Of a stretch of DNA of 64,000 bases, positions 33,201 to 43,278 are shown piece after piece. The stretch covers positions 15,921,246-15,985,245 of the forward strand of contig OW203773.1 in the NCBI GenBank assembly GCA_934045905.1, written 5' to 3'. Below the pieces are notes generated by a model. It worked only from the letters and a program-made list of their open reading frames with translations. It made no database searches and had not been told where the DNA came from. The first letter of the stretch is position 1. Each line of letters begins with the position of its first letter. The stretch is from Leuctra nigra. Its lineage: Eukaryota; Arthropoda; Insecta; Plecoptera; Leuctridae. Both the position numbers and the translations under genes were made by a program.

Positions 33201-36200
33201 GAGGGTTTTAAATCTTATCCAATGGGAGGATTTGACTGAAACTTTATAAAATTGGGGATAATATTGGTCGTAATGACTTGTCAAAATTTCAAATTGATTG
33301 AAATTTGATCGAAAGATCAATCGAAAGATAATTTTTATATCATTTGAACCAATCGGCGGATTAAAAAAAATTATGGTCTGCAATGCCCTAAAATGGTCAG
33401 TACATGTGTGCAAATTTTCAGCTCAATCGAAGAAAAACTGTGACCTGTATATCGTCAGTAACAGAAAAAAAAACAGAAAAAACAGGTATGTGCCAATAGA
33501 GCCAAAAGGAGTTGCTCGCTCAACAATCATGGAAATAAGTCGCTGTTTTTCTTCTCATCACTCTCTACCCCATTCAAACTACTTTTCCCATGATAAGGGT
33601 CGAGGGGGAGGAGCCTAAACTAAAGTAAATGATGGAAAAGCAAGAAGGAGGGCACAGACACTAAATTCCGGCACTGTACACCTGGCTCGGTATGTCCTGA
33701 TAAAAGCCAGTGTTAAAACCAGTCTTGCAAACCACCCCTCTGTATACAAATAAAGGCAACTTATACTACGTCTGTGTACGACTGGTAGTCGTGATAAGGG
33801 TAAGTTTTATCATGACATATAGAGGTTACTATAGACTTGGTTCAACATAACGGATTATATATGGGTAGAGCCAGTTTTAAATGGTGATGCGCGAATTTGC
33901 GAATTGTTCTGATTGCACTATTTTCTTCTTCTAAAATCCATTTCATTGTGTATAGAACCCAAATCTGCCATCGCGAAAAAAACGAAATCCAACCATGATC
34001 GCGATATTCAACATTTTCCGCGAAACGACAACGAAATGAGGGCTTTCTATTAAAATTACTGCTTTTATCCCCCTAACAGACACAACAACAAACGAAACCA
34101 GTTTCTTTCTAAGCGCCACTAACTCAATCCCCTCCCCCTCGCCAGCCGCTTTGCTACCCACCCTCAAAAAAACTAGTCTAACCAGTTGCTGATGCCTCCA
34201 GGCTGCTTTGTTTTGCGCCCCCATCTGTTCAAGGTCGACCGGTTTCCTCAACCCCCCTTTCTCACTCAACTAGTCAGTCACAACTAGGTATTCATCACTT
34301 ACAAAAGGATGTTTTGTAACATTATTATTACTGCACTGAAAATTGTTGGATTGTGAAAGAAAATATCTTGTCAAACTACTATACATTTGCGTCATGAAAT
34401 TTTAAATATTAGGTATGTATCATCTACACAGAGAAAATGTGGGTCGGAGAAAAGACAGTACAGAGCATTAAAAACGCCATTCTAGATATCCTATTTATGT
34501 ATATAATAGTGCATGACCAATCCATTCCAATCCCTCCTCCAAGTGGCATACATGTAATGATGTAACATATTATGTTTTTCATCAAATTATGGTTTCTGGG
34601 GGCTATTACAATGTGTTTTATAATCAATTTAATATCACCACAAAATCGCGAAATCCCTCTTCCAGAAAAAACACAAAAAACTAAATTGATGATTTTAAAA
34701 ACGAATTTTAAGAAATAAAATCACCATTTAAAACTGGCTCTATATATGGGTTATATATGGATTACCATATGATTTATATGATTATATATGGGCTTATAAA
34801 TGGACATAAGCATAATCTTTTCTATAACTGTAATTATTTATAAGTTTCTATGTTTATTAATGCCTGATGTATAGGTGTCTAGACTTAGCATGTTGCTTAT
34901 GAGAAATGTATTCTGTCCTCAAACCTCTAGGGCCACTTTCTGCCGGCAGAGCGCACATTGCAACTTTTAGTGTCGAATAAAAAAGAACTCTGTTCGTTTG
35001 GGTTCCGGTTCCGAATCCAGTCCCTGATCTTGACTGACATTGTCTTCTTGCAGTGGAAGAGGCGGAGGAGCCTGTGAGGCAGATCGTGACCCCCGTCGAC
35101 CCGAAGCAGAACGTCGTGCGTTGGATCGTCGACAGCCACTTCAAGAAGGACCAGGAGAAGTTGCGCATCCCAGCTGGTCAGTCGTAACACATCCGTGCCT
35201 CTAGATAGCAGGCATTTACATTGACGTTTCTAGTTTTTACACCATTTAGATTCATTTACATTCAGTTTTAACAAACGTCATTCATCTACATGTCAGTAGA
35301 CTTTATCAGGTAATGTTCTCTTAAAAATTAAAAGAGCAAATTAATTTAAAAAATGCAAGAATTGAGAAAAGTTCTAGTGAATGATTTTATCATTTAGGTA
35401 GGTACTTAACTATGATTCACTCATTTATTATGGGCCATTTTTTCAATGCTAAAACCAGTAGTTGGTACCTTCCTAGTTAAGCTTCAACTGGAATTCAAGG
35501 GATGTCATTGGTTGTTGCATTATTATTTGTTTATTTAGCATGATAATTAGGGGTGTTCACGATTACGATTTAATCGAATCAACTAATCGATTATGACATT
35601 CAAAACGATTAATTAATGTTAGAAAAAATAATCGAATTATATTAATTTGAATTTTCCGCCTTGAAAATGGTTGCACTTTACAACATCGAAAATGGCTGCC
35701 TTCATTCTGTCAACATTTTTCTTTGTGTGCGTAATATTTTAGTGATAATTTCATGTTTTTGTGTATTTTCCCAAGTTCATTGTGTATTTCTCAATATCAT
35801 TCACATTACCAAGTGATGATTGAATTACGGCACATTACATCGTCTTTGAAGTAAAAATGAATGACTTCCCGGACACATTTCATTGTTGAGGTTAATATTG
35901 CCGTAAAAGATGATATGATGACCTTCCTGAACATGGTGACATATTGATATAGTTATATATCAATACGATTTAATTCGATTATTTAATCGATTTAATTTAC
36001 GAAAATCAAATCAATAATCGATTTAAATTAAATAATCGTTGAACAATTATCACTCTAATGATAATTGAATTGATGAAAGGTATTGTTTTTGAAGCCATTC
36101 AAGATGGTAATCTTCTTATGCTTTCCGCACATTAAAATTTTTTGAAGAATTACCCTGGGTTGCGATTCTATAATTGCAAAGAAGTTACCAAATATGCTAG

Positions 36201-39200
36201 GCATGAGATTTTGCCGTAACCTTCATACAGATCGCTATTCCGCCAGCAATCAGAAATAGTTGTAGAATCAGTCCCCATCTCACCCGCCACACGTGCGTAA
36301 CGAATGCCTGTGCCCCTGTAGACCCCACGGAGTGGACCGTGTCGCACGTGCGGCACTGGGTGCAGTGGGCCGGCCGGACGTTCAGCCTCATCGGCCTGCG
36401 CATGAACCCCTGTTACCTTGTCGCCCGCCACACAGCGTATCTAATGCCTCTGCCCCAATAGACCCCACGGAGTGGACGGTGTCGCACGTGCGGCATGGGT
36501 GCAGTGGGCCGGCCGCACGTTTAGTCTCGTCGGCCTGCGCATGAACCCCTGTTACCTTGTCGACTGCCACACAGCGTATCTAATGCCTCTGCCCCAATAG
36601 ACCCCACGGAGTGGACCGTGTCTCACGTGCGGCACTGGGTGTAGTGGGCCGGCCGCACGTTTAGTCTCGTCGGCCTGCGCATGAACCCCTGTTACCTTGT
36701 CGACTGCCACACAGTGTAACTAATGCCCCTGCCCCGGTAGACCCCACGGAGTGGACCGTGTCTCACGTGCGGCACTGGGTGCTGTGGGCCGGCCGCACGT
36801 TTAGTCTCGTCGGCCTGCGCATGTTACCTTAATAAAAGAAAGAAGAAGATAATATACCAGGAACCAACTAGTAAGTCACAAATATTTTGAACAGAAACAC
36901 TGGTATTGTCAAATAATAGTCGATCGAACGCATCGACGAAATATTAAAAAAAAAAAAAAAAAAAAGGCAGACTCTTTTTATTTTATATTTGACAATACCA
37001 GTGTTTCTGTTCAAAATATTTGTGACTTGCATGTTACCTTGTCGACTGCCACACAGTGTAACTATGTCCCCTGCCCCGGTAGACCCCACGGAGTGGACCG
37101 TGTCGCACGTGCGGCACTGGGTGCAGTGGGCCGGCCGCACGTTCAGTCTCGTCGGCCTGCGCATGAACGACTGGAACATCACCGGCCAGCAGCTGTGCCA
37201 ACTGGAGCTGGCGGACTTCCAGGCAAAGGTGCCCTCCGACCCCGGCGACCTCTTCTGGACGCATCTGGAGCTGCTGCGCAAGTGCAAGTTCGTCGGTGAG
37301 TGGGACGGGTGGTGGGGGAAGCAGCGGTGATCAATCATCATCGTTTAAGACTATGTGCAGAATAGGGAAGTTTCATGAAATTTTATTGCAGTAAATTTGT
37401 AAATGTCATCATAAGTTATAATGATGAACACACATAACCCTCGAGAAATGTGTAAAATATTCATTCATAAAAATTAATTTGAAATGGCACGAAATATTTT
37501 GGCGGGAAAAACGGCATGTTACTAGAAACGGGATAGAGATGTCATTTCCAAGTACACAACAATGTGTTGCCATGGTGATACACTTTGTTACCATGGCGAT
37601 ACACTTTGTTACCATGGCAATTGAAGGAATGTGATGTCATGTCAATTTATGCCGTTTTAAATTTAGAAGAAATTTATCAAACTTTATTACTGATTCTCGA
37701 CAACTATTCGTCGCACAACAAAAATAATACTATATCTGTGTCCAGCAACATCTCAACTATAATAAAATAATTATTATTCTGAAATCTAAGTTACAGGAAA
37801 CTTCCCTATTGTGACAAAATGTTAAGACGGCTGGGTAGTGAGTTTGACCTTGAAGAGCTTTTTAATCGAATTTTATCAAAATATTTTATCAATGTATCTG
37901 TTAAGATAATAAGGATTTGTACGAGTATTCAGAACAGTTCAATGAACATAACTTCAGAGTGGTTTATTAGTTTTATTTTATCCTACAGACGTTTAGTGCC
38001 TGAAAAATAGAAAAAAGTATGGCACTTAACATCTATAGGACAAAATAAAACTAATAACATATTCCAAATTATAAAGTTATTTTCATTGAACAGTTGTGAA
38101 GACTTGTCCTTATTTTATTAGCCCTTTAACCGGTATGCACGTATCTCGTACGTGCTAGCATTCTACATATACAGAGAAAAAAAATATTTTTTTTAGCAAA
38201 AAAAAATTTTTTTAAATTTGTAATTTTTTTAAATTTAAAAAATGTGTTTAATATTTGATAGCTTTATTTTCTTATAATACAAAAATATGCTTCCTAACAC
38301 ATCGCAAAAAGGATATAGAATTTTTACCTCTACCTACCTACAAATTAACTCACTGGTTAAAAGGTTAATAATTACATTGGTAAAAGATATTTAAAAAATT
38401 GAGTGATTAGTGAGCCACGCTCACTACTTGGCCGCCTTAAGAGGCCTGGGTAAGTGAACGGAAATCGCTCGGTATGTCAAATCGTTTTTTTGAAATTTCT
38501 CTTCTCCCGAACAGAATTTTTTTAAATCAGAGAGTAGCGACCCATCACACTGGAACAGACTAAACAATGGCACACAATGGAGTAATTAATTTATCACTTC
38601 TGGTACGACCTCAAAGTGTTAAATACAATATTTATCGAAAAATAATCATACAGGATGTCATAAAGCACTCCAAAGTGAGGCAATATTAGTCTATTAGGCT
38701 GTAATGGGTCACTAGTATCTGATTTTTTAAATATCTGTTTAAATACAACAGTTTGGCATTATATTTCAAATCAAGAAGTTATAAGTGAGCTGTCATCTAG
38801 CCGTCATTTTGTACAGACGCATGCGTGGAAGGAAAAAGAACAATTCTCCCTAGCGCTCCGAAGTGAGAGCAAATGGCAGCGTGGAAGCCCATTTGAATAA
38901 CTTGGTGTAGTATTTGAAATTGACGTTGCATTGTACCGGTTGCAATCTTGTGCTTTTTCATATTTCATTTTGTCGTCTACATAGTTAACACAGTTGTATT
39001 TTGTGTATGTTTATTTGTGTGCTTCTATATTTAAAGTTTTTTTTTCTGGGTGATATTTTGTAGTTTATTCCCACAATCAAGGTTTGTAGAGGTTGTGGGT
39101 TAAGTGATTTATTTATATGTTTTATTTCTTGTATATGAAAATATAATAGAAATATTAAACAAATAGTACCAACAGGGGCGGATCTAGCCTCTTGTCATGG

Positions 39201-42200
39201 AGGGGGCGATTTTGGAAAATATGAAGGGGGTCTAGTGGTATCTCCAGCCACGGGCGTCCGCAGAATTTTTGCCAGGGGGTGGAGGTAATGCAAGGACAAC
39301 AATTGTCCCACGGGCCAAGGGGGGTGTGGGGGCGAGCCCCCCACCCTGCCCCGCAGGGCGTTTTTTGGTTTTTGGTCACTTTGAATCAAATTTTGAGACG
39401 TTATGAGGTGTATTTTGTAGAACAATTCATTATTTTTTAAGCTTGGACACTTTGGGGTAGTGGCCCCCACCTTACCCCACAGGGTATTTTTTGGTTTGTC
39501 GACACTTCGAAATTAATTTTCTGAGTTTTTTGTTTAGAAAATGAAACTATGCGTAAATAACACCACCAAATTTGTATGCTATCCTGACATCCTTTCCCCC
39601 CCCCCAGTCACCCCTGTGGAAGCCCATGCTTTCATCCGCCAAAGGCCTATCGCCGAAGGCAATTTTTTTCGAAATATTGAAAAAACATTTAGTTTTAAGG
39701 CACTTTTAGAGCAAAGATTAAACCTTGCCAAAAAACAAGCCATGATTACGATATTTTTGTAAATTTGACGAAATGAAAAATCAACCTGCTGATCTTAATA
39801 GAAGGTGGAGGGGAATCATGGGGGGGGCGATCGCCCCTTCCGCCCCTCCTTGGATCCGCCCCTGAGTACCAACTTGTTTGAGTGTTGGATACTTGATATT
39901 CACACTGTAACGCGATGTCTCGCTCGCAGCCGTGGTTCAGAAGACAGCGGAGAGCATCAAGTACATCGCGCAGCCGGAGGTGCGCAGCGGTGCGCGTGCG
40001 CCGGGACCCAACAGTGCCGCGGTGCGCTACGCCCGCGCGCGCATGTCCAACGCGTCGCGCGGCTCCAAGGTCATTGGCACGGCGGTCGAGGCGCTTAGTT
40101 CCCCGGGCAACAGGACAGGTACGACATCGCCTAGTGACCTGTTTCATTCTAAGGTCCAGTTTTTCAATGCCTTGCTAACTGTTAAACAGTTAATTAGGAC
40201 TATATTGCCATGGCAACAACCAATGACAATCCTCGAATGACAGTTAAAAACTTAAGTACTGGTTTAACAGGGCATTGAAAAACCAACCCTTTGTGATGTA
40301 GCAATTTTTTACACAATTTCAATGTGTAGTGTTGTTTACCGTATTAACTCGTGTATAAGACGCATTTATATGTCAATATTTTGATTCTGGAAACTGCCCT
40401 GTGTCTTATACATGCATACCAAGCTTTTTTCCCAGTAAATCCAAGGTGGATGTTTGTAAACAGAGCTGTGGTAGACTGCCACATGTTGTCTATCTCTGCC
40501 TTTCCCTCTCACTCTGTACTGTGTCTAGACACAACACTATTAACATATTACATTTTTGCAATAAAATGTTTTCCCTTGCATTTAGATCAGGAGAGAAAAT
40601 ATATGTTTACGTCTGAAAAACATTGCTCTGACAGACATAAAATAGACTAAACACTGTTGAATGGCGATCTTAATGGAAGGGGAGGAGAGGAGTTGGGTTT
40701 GTTTTGGAATGCAGAGGAAAGGCATGTGCATGCCTCTTAGAGCAAGCAACAGCTGCTGGGAAGAGACTCCCCTCCCCCCTTTCTCAGAAGCAGGAAATTA
40801 CTGTTTGTTTACAACAAGTTGGCAGTGATTTTCATTCAAAGAGCTCAGTTAGCTGGAAAACCAACATTTAGATGGATATCATGACGTATACAAACACACA
40901 CTGTTTTTTCATCATTTACTGCGTCTTATACACGCATGCTAAGTGTTTTCTTAAAATAGACTTCTCAAAACAAGGGTGCATCTTATACATGAGTGCGTCT
41001 TATGTACACGAGTTAATACAGTATTATTTGTTGAGAGAACAAATATCACTTAAAAGTTGTGTTTTGAGTTAACAAACGTATATATTCGTCATAAATACGT
41101 TAAGAGATCAAAATTCTGACTTGCAACAGATAGGTAGGTCACATTTACTTACAAGCATTTAGTGCGGAAAAGTCTGACTCTGGCACCATCAATATTTTAT
41201 TGGGTTTCTTCCATTGACAAAAAGAAACTACATTTTGAAAATTTTAAATTGATAATTTTTACATTTCTTCTTGCATACAGGCTGTTCAATTTACGCTTTC
41301 ACGCCGCTAGGGTGTAACTAAGCAGCACCATCCAGACCTTCCACCTAAATTCACACTTTGCCAACCTAAACTTTCCAAAGTGAATCCGCTAACTTGAATG
41401 TGCCACCTATGTTCTAGCTGATTTTCATTTTGTTATGTTGGTGCTAGCGTAGTACATCATTTTCGTTGCCATCTTCACCACCATAGTCATTGTAAAGAAG
41501 ATTTGAACAAACTGTACAAACTGACAAAAAACTACAAACATGCATACAAACTACATGTTACTGCTCACAGAAATGTTCCAAATGTTACTTTTCCGGATAT
41601 TTTACGTCCCTAGTCCCGTACTTTTCACCAGCTCAAGTGTTGCCTTGCCCGCTGCCTCCAGGTAACAACGGGCAGGTGCAGCTGTGGCAGTTCCTGCTCG
41701 AGCTGCTGACTGACAAGCAGCACACGGGCGTCATCTCGTGGGTCAGCAACGACGGCGAGTTCAAGCTCAAGAACCCCGAGATGGTGGCGCACCTGTGGGG
41801 CGAGCGCAAGAACAAGCCCACCATGAACTACGAGAAGCTCTCCCGCGCCCTGCGGTACTACTACGACGGGGACATGATATCCAAGGTCAGTCGAAGAGGT
41901 CGCATCAGAATTGTGTTCTGTTTCGTGGGGTTGAATTCTTAAGTTCGTGCAAGCGCTCGGCCGATTTAGCAAATTGAGAGACAAAAATTGTTTTATAAGT
42001 GGGTGTAACTTTGATAGGATGTTCACATGATCAGTCTGGTTGTATATTAGTAGCACTTTTTAATTTTTGCTTCTTGCATTGTTAATTATACGCCTGTTAT
42101 TCAACAAAACCCTCTCAAAACTATGAAATTTTAGATACGATTGGAGACCAACTCGGTTATCCAATTGATCTCAAATTTTAATCAGGATTAGATAACAGAC

Positions 42201-42639
42201 AAACTTTGGTTTATCACTTGGCACATTTTTAAAATTAAATTTCATAAGGCACCCAGTGAGACAAAAAATATACCTCTTTTCACCAAAAATCAACTAATTA
42301 TTACTAATTACCTATTAACCAAAAAATTAAAAATGTACTAAGTGATAACCCTAAGTTTGTCTTTTATCTACTCATCATTAAAATTTCAAATCATTTCATT
42401 AACCCATTTTGTCTCCAATTGTATCCAAATAAGTGCCTGCAACACGCTACAAAACCGCTCGCGCTTGCAGCACCTCAACTCTATGTGGTTGGTTGCAGGT
42501 GTACGGGAAGCGGTTCGTGTACAAGTTCGTCTGCGACATGAAGCAGCTGATGGGCTACAGCGCCAGCCAACTCAACACGCTGGTGACGGAGTGCGCGGAC
42601 AAGAGCTACTACGTGCCCGGCCTCGACGACGAGTGTTAG
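24141..42639 (+). CDS. GABPA: GA-binding protein alpha / Ets97D transcription factor, complete, ten exons
   Basis: Exons: 24141..24232, 25338..25561, 28878..28983, 30484..30616, 32689..32845, 35054..35176, 37083..37295, 39930..40118, 41662..41885, 42499..42639. They total 1,602 nt = 533 codons plus TAG, with every phase consistent. Residues ~31-130 are strongly acidic, followed by KKRRR (133-137, likely nuclear signal). The OST ubiquitin-like domain (~145-230; [29 protein letters not shown]) is specific to GABP-alpha. The Pointed/SAM domain (~279-350; [26 protein letters not shown]) is followed by the ETS DNA-binding domain (~415-500; [36 protein letters not shown]), with recognition-helix RALRYYY intact. 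The C-terminal LVTEC motif is where GABP-beta docks. The human protein is 454 residues; the extra length is mainly the acidic N-terminus. It binds GGAAG sites and, with GABP-beta, activates nuclear-encoded mitochondrial and housekeeping genes. Confidence 0.95.
25079..25237. repeat. Palindromic MITE carrying ETS-type sites (GABP-alpha intron 1)
   Basis: Arms TTCGTCGGGGTGTTCTAACC and its complement close the element. Inside are ACCGGAAGT (25118-25126), ACGGAAGT (25131-25138) and an inverted ACTTCCG (~25191), which match GABP/ETS binding consensus. Located ~1 kb downstream of the GABP-alpha start. Confidence 0.75.
25338..25561 (+). CDS. GABPA: GABP-alpha exon 2 (acidic region)
   Basis: Acceptor TTGTTTCAG, donor G|GTGAGT. 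Encodes a Glu/Asp-rich segment ([18 protein letters not shown]) typical of activation regions, ending GEVESALED. Confidence 0.9.
25701..26713. mobile_element. hAT-like element split by a piggyBac-type insertion
   Basis: Ends TAGTGTTGGGA and TCCCAACACTA. The 8-bp duplication AGTATGAC is at 25693-25700 and 27142-27149, the right copy displaced by the later insertion at 26716-27136. Non-autonomous outside the nested element. Confidence 0.8.
25826..26531. mobile_element. piggyBac-type element, TTAA duplication
   Basis: Inverted ends CCCTTTGAGGTACAA and TTGTACCTCAAAGGG, flanked by TTAA at 25822-25825 and 26532-26535. An acidic stretch at about 26210-26255 ([12 protein letters not shown] in one frame) resembles the N-terminus of piggyBac transposases. 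The rest of the transposase is absent. Confidence 0.85.
26716..27136. mobile_element. Palindromic-ended element H, 7-bp TSD
   Basis: Inverted ends CTACGATCACCACACTTTAC (continuing AGGGATCG) and complement. CACTAAG flanks both sides (26709-26715, 27137-27143). It landed across the right terminus and target duplication of the hAT element at 25701, so it is younger. Confidence 0.85.
27253..28008. mobile_element. hAT-like element, 8-bp TSD
   Basis: Ends CAGTGTTGGGTA and TACCCAACACTG; GTTGTAGG is duplicated at 27245-27252 and 28009-28016. Subterminal regions are built from repeated GGAACTAGTTCC/AGTTCC motifs, like clustered transposase-binding repeats. Confidence 0.9.
28878..28983 (+). CDS. GABPA: GABP-alpha exon 3 (nuclear signal)
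   Basis: Acceptor GATCTTGCAG, donor GG|GTACGT. Encodes [20 protein letters not shown] then [11 protein letters not shown]. Confidence 0.9.
29279..30066. repeat. Dispersed repeat D, copy 1 (GABP-alpha intron 3)
   Basis: Starts CTAGGAAAACGCTCTGTGTG and ends GTGACGCTCGCTCAAC. The GAGCGAG near the start and CTCGCTC at the end are inverted. The interior has recurrent GCAAAGTTTCAGATCGAT-like motifs and an A tract. Other copies: 32878-33525, 45089-46626, 60770-61370, and an inverted tail at 61918-62110. Class not recognised. Confidence 0.75.
30484..30616 (+). CDS. GABPA: GABP-alpha exon 4 (OST domain, first part)
   Basis: Acceptor GTTCCAG, donor ATT|GTGAGT, ends phase 0. Encodes [20 protein letters not shown] and [11 protein letters not shown], aligned with the start of the GABP-alpha OST domain. 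Confidence 0.93.
31286..32563. mobile_element. Element B, hAT-like, inserted in MITE A
   Basis: ATTTCGTC is present on both sides (31278-31285, 32564-32571). An uninterrupted copy of B lies at 41277-41514 (ACAGGCTGTTCAATTTACGC to AAGATTTGAACAAACTGT), allowing the internal insertion to be defined. No coding region seen. Confidence 0.75.
31432..32462. mobile_element. pogo/Tigger-type element C, TA duplication
   Basis: Ends CAGTAAAACCTCCTTAAATC and GAGGTTTTACTG, flanked by TA. The intact B copy near 41410 reads TTCTAGCTGATT, the expected empty site with a single TA. 1,031 bp with no intact transposase; a short frame at 31602-31814 is not recognisable. Confidence 0.88.
32689..32845 (+). CDS. GABPA: GABP-alpha exon 5 (OST domain, second part)
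   Basis: Acceptor TTGTCCGCAG, donor C|GTAAGT. Encodes [20 protein letters not shown] and [18 protein letters not shown], matching the C-terminal half of the OST domain. Confidence 0.94.
32878..33525. repeat. Dispersed repeat D, copy 2
   Basis: Starts CTAGGAAAACACTCGATGCG about 30 bp after exon 5 and ends GTTGCTCGCTCAAC. Interior similar to copy 1. Confidence 0.7.
33866..34742. mobile_element. hAT-like element, 8-bp TSD
   Basis: Ends TAGAGCCAGTTTTAAATGGT and ACCATTTAAAACTGGCTCTA. TATATGGG is duplicated at 33858-33865 and 34743-34750. A minus-strand open frame at 33943-34269 has no recognisable zinc finger or transposase motif. Confidence 0.9.
35054..35176 (+). CDS. GABPA: GABP-alpha exon 6 (linker)
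   Basis: Acceptor TTCTTGCAG, donor G|GTCAGT. Encodes [20 protein letters not shown] and [19 protein letters not shown], the segment that precedes the Pointed domain in GABP-alpha proteins. Confidence 0.93.
35549..36058. mobile_element. hAT-like AT-rich element, 8-bp TSD
   Basis: TGATAATT flanks both sides (35541-35548, 36059-36066). The interior is made of repeated ATTTAATCGA / TCGATTAAAT motifs in both orientations. The terminal inverted repeat is imperfect (AGGGGTGTTCA / ATCACTCTA). Confidence 0.7.
36281..37160 (+). repeat. Partial Pointed-exon tandem duplication, four decoys plus the real exon
   Basis: The exon start ACCCCACGGAGTGGAC after an AG occurs at 36322, 36462, 36601, 36741 and, in the real exon, 37083. 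The first four are spaced 139-140 bp; the last gap is lengthened by ~200 bp of inserted foldback DNA. Each unit holds the end of intron 6 with its acceptor AG and the first ~85 nt of exon 7 ([20 protein letters not shown]...GLRM). Unit 2 has lost one base, unit 3 has an in-frame TAG (36642-36644), and none has the rest of the exon or a good donor. Confidence 0.95.
36829..37028. mobile_element. Foldback insertion within the duplicated exon array
   Basis: GCATGTTACCTT is present at 36829-36840 and 37029-37040, bracketing a ~190-bp insertion. Inside are two 41-bp arms, 36874-36914 and 36987-37027, that are inverse copies (AGTCACAAATATTTTGAACA ...), with a poly-A tract between them. Confidence 0.8.
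37083..37295 (+). CDS. GABPA: GABP-alpha exon 7 (Pointed/SAM domain)
   Basis: Acceptor CCCCGGTAG, donor G|GTGAGT. One exon holds the whole Pointed domain, from [20 protein letters not shown] to [27 protein letters not shown] corresponds to NISGRELC in human GABPA. Confidence 0.96.
37363..37808. mobile_element. MITE family M, copy 2 (GABP-alpha intron 7)
   Basis: TAGGGAAGTTTC ... GAAACTTCCCTA. Nearly collinear with 7070-7495, with an extra duplicated TGGTGATACACTTTGTTACC segment. Confidence 0.78.
37822..38440. mobile_element. Palindromic MITE E, copy 1, with nested element
   Basis: Ends TTAAGACGGCTGGGTAGTGA and GCTCACTACTTGGCCGCCTT-AA. The interior keeps GAGCTTTTTAATCG and the TTCAGAACAGTTCAATGAA motif of the family. 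A small element with ends CCCTTTAACCGGT/ACTGGTTAAAAGG is nested at about 38122-38366. Other copies: 42888-43278, 48028-48408, 61471-61861. Confidence 0.75.
38441..38730. repeat. Diverged relative of element G
   Basis: Contains AAGTGAACGGAAATCGCTCG, GCGACCCATCACACTGGAAC and AGTCTATTAGGCTGTAATGG, matching the arms of 16955-18015 with substantial divergence. Confidence 0.55.
39173..39864. mobile_element. hAT-like element, 8-bp TSD, 65 bp before exon 8
   Basis: Ends CAGGGGCGGATCTAG and GGATCCGCCCCTG; AGTACCAA is duplicated at 39165-39172 and 39865-39872. The interior has GCCCCCCACCCTGCCCCGCA-type blocks also seen in repeats near 51.8, 54.7, 56.4 and 60.1 kb. It ends just upstream of the exon 8 acceptor. 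Confidence 0.9.
39930..40118 (+). CDS. GABPA: GABP-alpha exon 8 (linker between Pointed and ETS)
   Basis: Acceptor CGCTCGCAG, donor G|GTACGA. Encodes a basic, Ala/Arg/Ser-rich linker ([37 protein letters not shown]). GC-rich compared with the other exons. Confidence 0.88.
40339..41021. mobile_element. Tc1/mariner-superfamily MITE, copy 2 (GABP-alpha intron 8)
   Basis: CCGTATTAACTCGTGTATAA to CACGAGTTAATACAG, flanked by TA. The interior corresponds to 17078-17768 read in the other direction. Confidence 0.88.
41277..41514. repeat. Element B, uninterrupted copy
   Basis: Starts ACAGGCTGTTCAATTTACGC and ends GAAGATTTGAACAAACTGT. It is collinear with 31290-32563 minus element C and so supplies the empty site for C. 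Confidence 0.8.
41662..41885 (+). CDS. GABPA: GABP-alpha exon 9 (ETS domain, first part)
   Basis: Acceptor GCTGCCTCCAG, donor AAG|GTCAGT. Encodes [39 protein letters not shown] and the recognition helix region [20 protein letters not shown]; the two DNA-contacting arginines of RALR are present. Confidence 0.97.
41939..42478. repeat. Palindromic MITE A, copy 3, filling GABP-alpha intron 9
   Basis: Starts TTAAGTTCGTGCAAGCGCTC, ends CGCTCGCGCTTGCAGCACCT-CAA. It makes up about 540 of the 613 nt of the intron that splits the ETS domain, leaving ~53 nt at the donor side and 20 nt at the acceptor side. Confidence 0.82.
42499..42639 (+). CDS. GABPA: GABP-alpha exon 10 (ETS domain end, C-terminus)
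   Basis: Acceptor GGTTGCAG; TAG at 42637-42639. Encodes [20 protein letters not shown] (end of ETS domain), then [15 protein letters not shown], the stretch corresponding to the GABP-beta contact helix, and ends PGLDDEC. Confidence 0.96.
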   Translation: MYGKRFVYKFVCDMKQLMGYSASQLNTLVTECADKSYYVPGLDDEC

Positions 42640-42887
42640 TCCCACGCGCACCGCAGGTCAAGATGCCCCCGCTTTAAACCGATTTCAAGCTACGTCCGTT
42701 GCAAGTGTCGTTGTTTCCATAGCCGTGTTTTGTGTGTCAAGTTTAAACTGTTACATCTCAATTAGAACAGTTTGCACCCTTTTAATCCATGAAAATGTCA
42801 AATGTGTAATATTATTACAAAGAAAATTAACCAATTATTTCATTTTATTTAATTACGTACTACTTTGATTATATAACTAAAAAGTTC

Positions 42888-43278
42888 TTAAGATGGCTGG
42901 GTAGTGAGTTTGACCTTGAAGAGTTTTTTAATCGATTTTTATCAATACCTTTTAGCAATGTAATTGTTAACAAAATAGGGCTATGTACGCGTATTCAGAA
43001 CAGTTCAATGAAAATAATTCCATAGATTGTAATGGTTTATTAGATTTACTTTGTCCTACAGACGTTTAGTGCCCGAAAATTAGTAAAATTATGGCACTAA
43101 ACATCTGTTGGACAAAATTAAACTAAAAACTTATTCCAAACTATGAAATTATTTTCATTGAACTGTTCTGAATACTCGTACAAAGCCCTATTTTGTTAAC
43201 AATAACATTGGTAAAAGATATTGATAAAAATCGATTAAAAAACTCTTCAAGGCCACGCTCACTATTTAACCCTCTTAA
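42888..43278. mobile_element. Palindromic MITE E, copy 2
   Basis: TTAAGATGGCTGGGTAGTGA to GCTCACTATTTAACCCTCTT-AA. The arms share GAGTTTTTTAATCGATTTTT and complement. Flanking TTAA may be the target. Confidence 0.8.

Noticed and set aside
33943..34269. 108-residue minus-strand open frame as a transposase
   Set aside because: It is inside a hAT-like element but shows no BED finger, catalytic motif or dimerisation region; treated as noncoding filler.
36168..36570. Minus-strand frames with repeated '[10 protein letters not shown]' segments
   Set aside because: Antisense of the duplicated Pointed-exon units; no independent gene.
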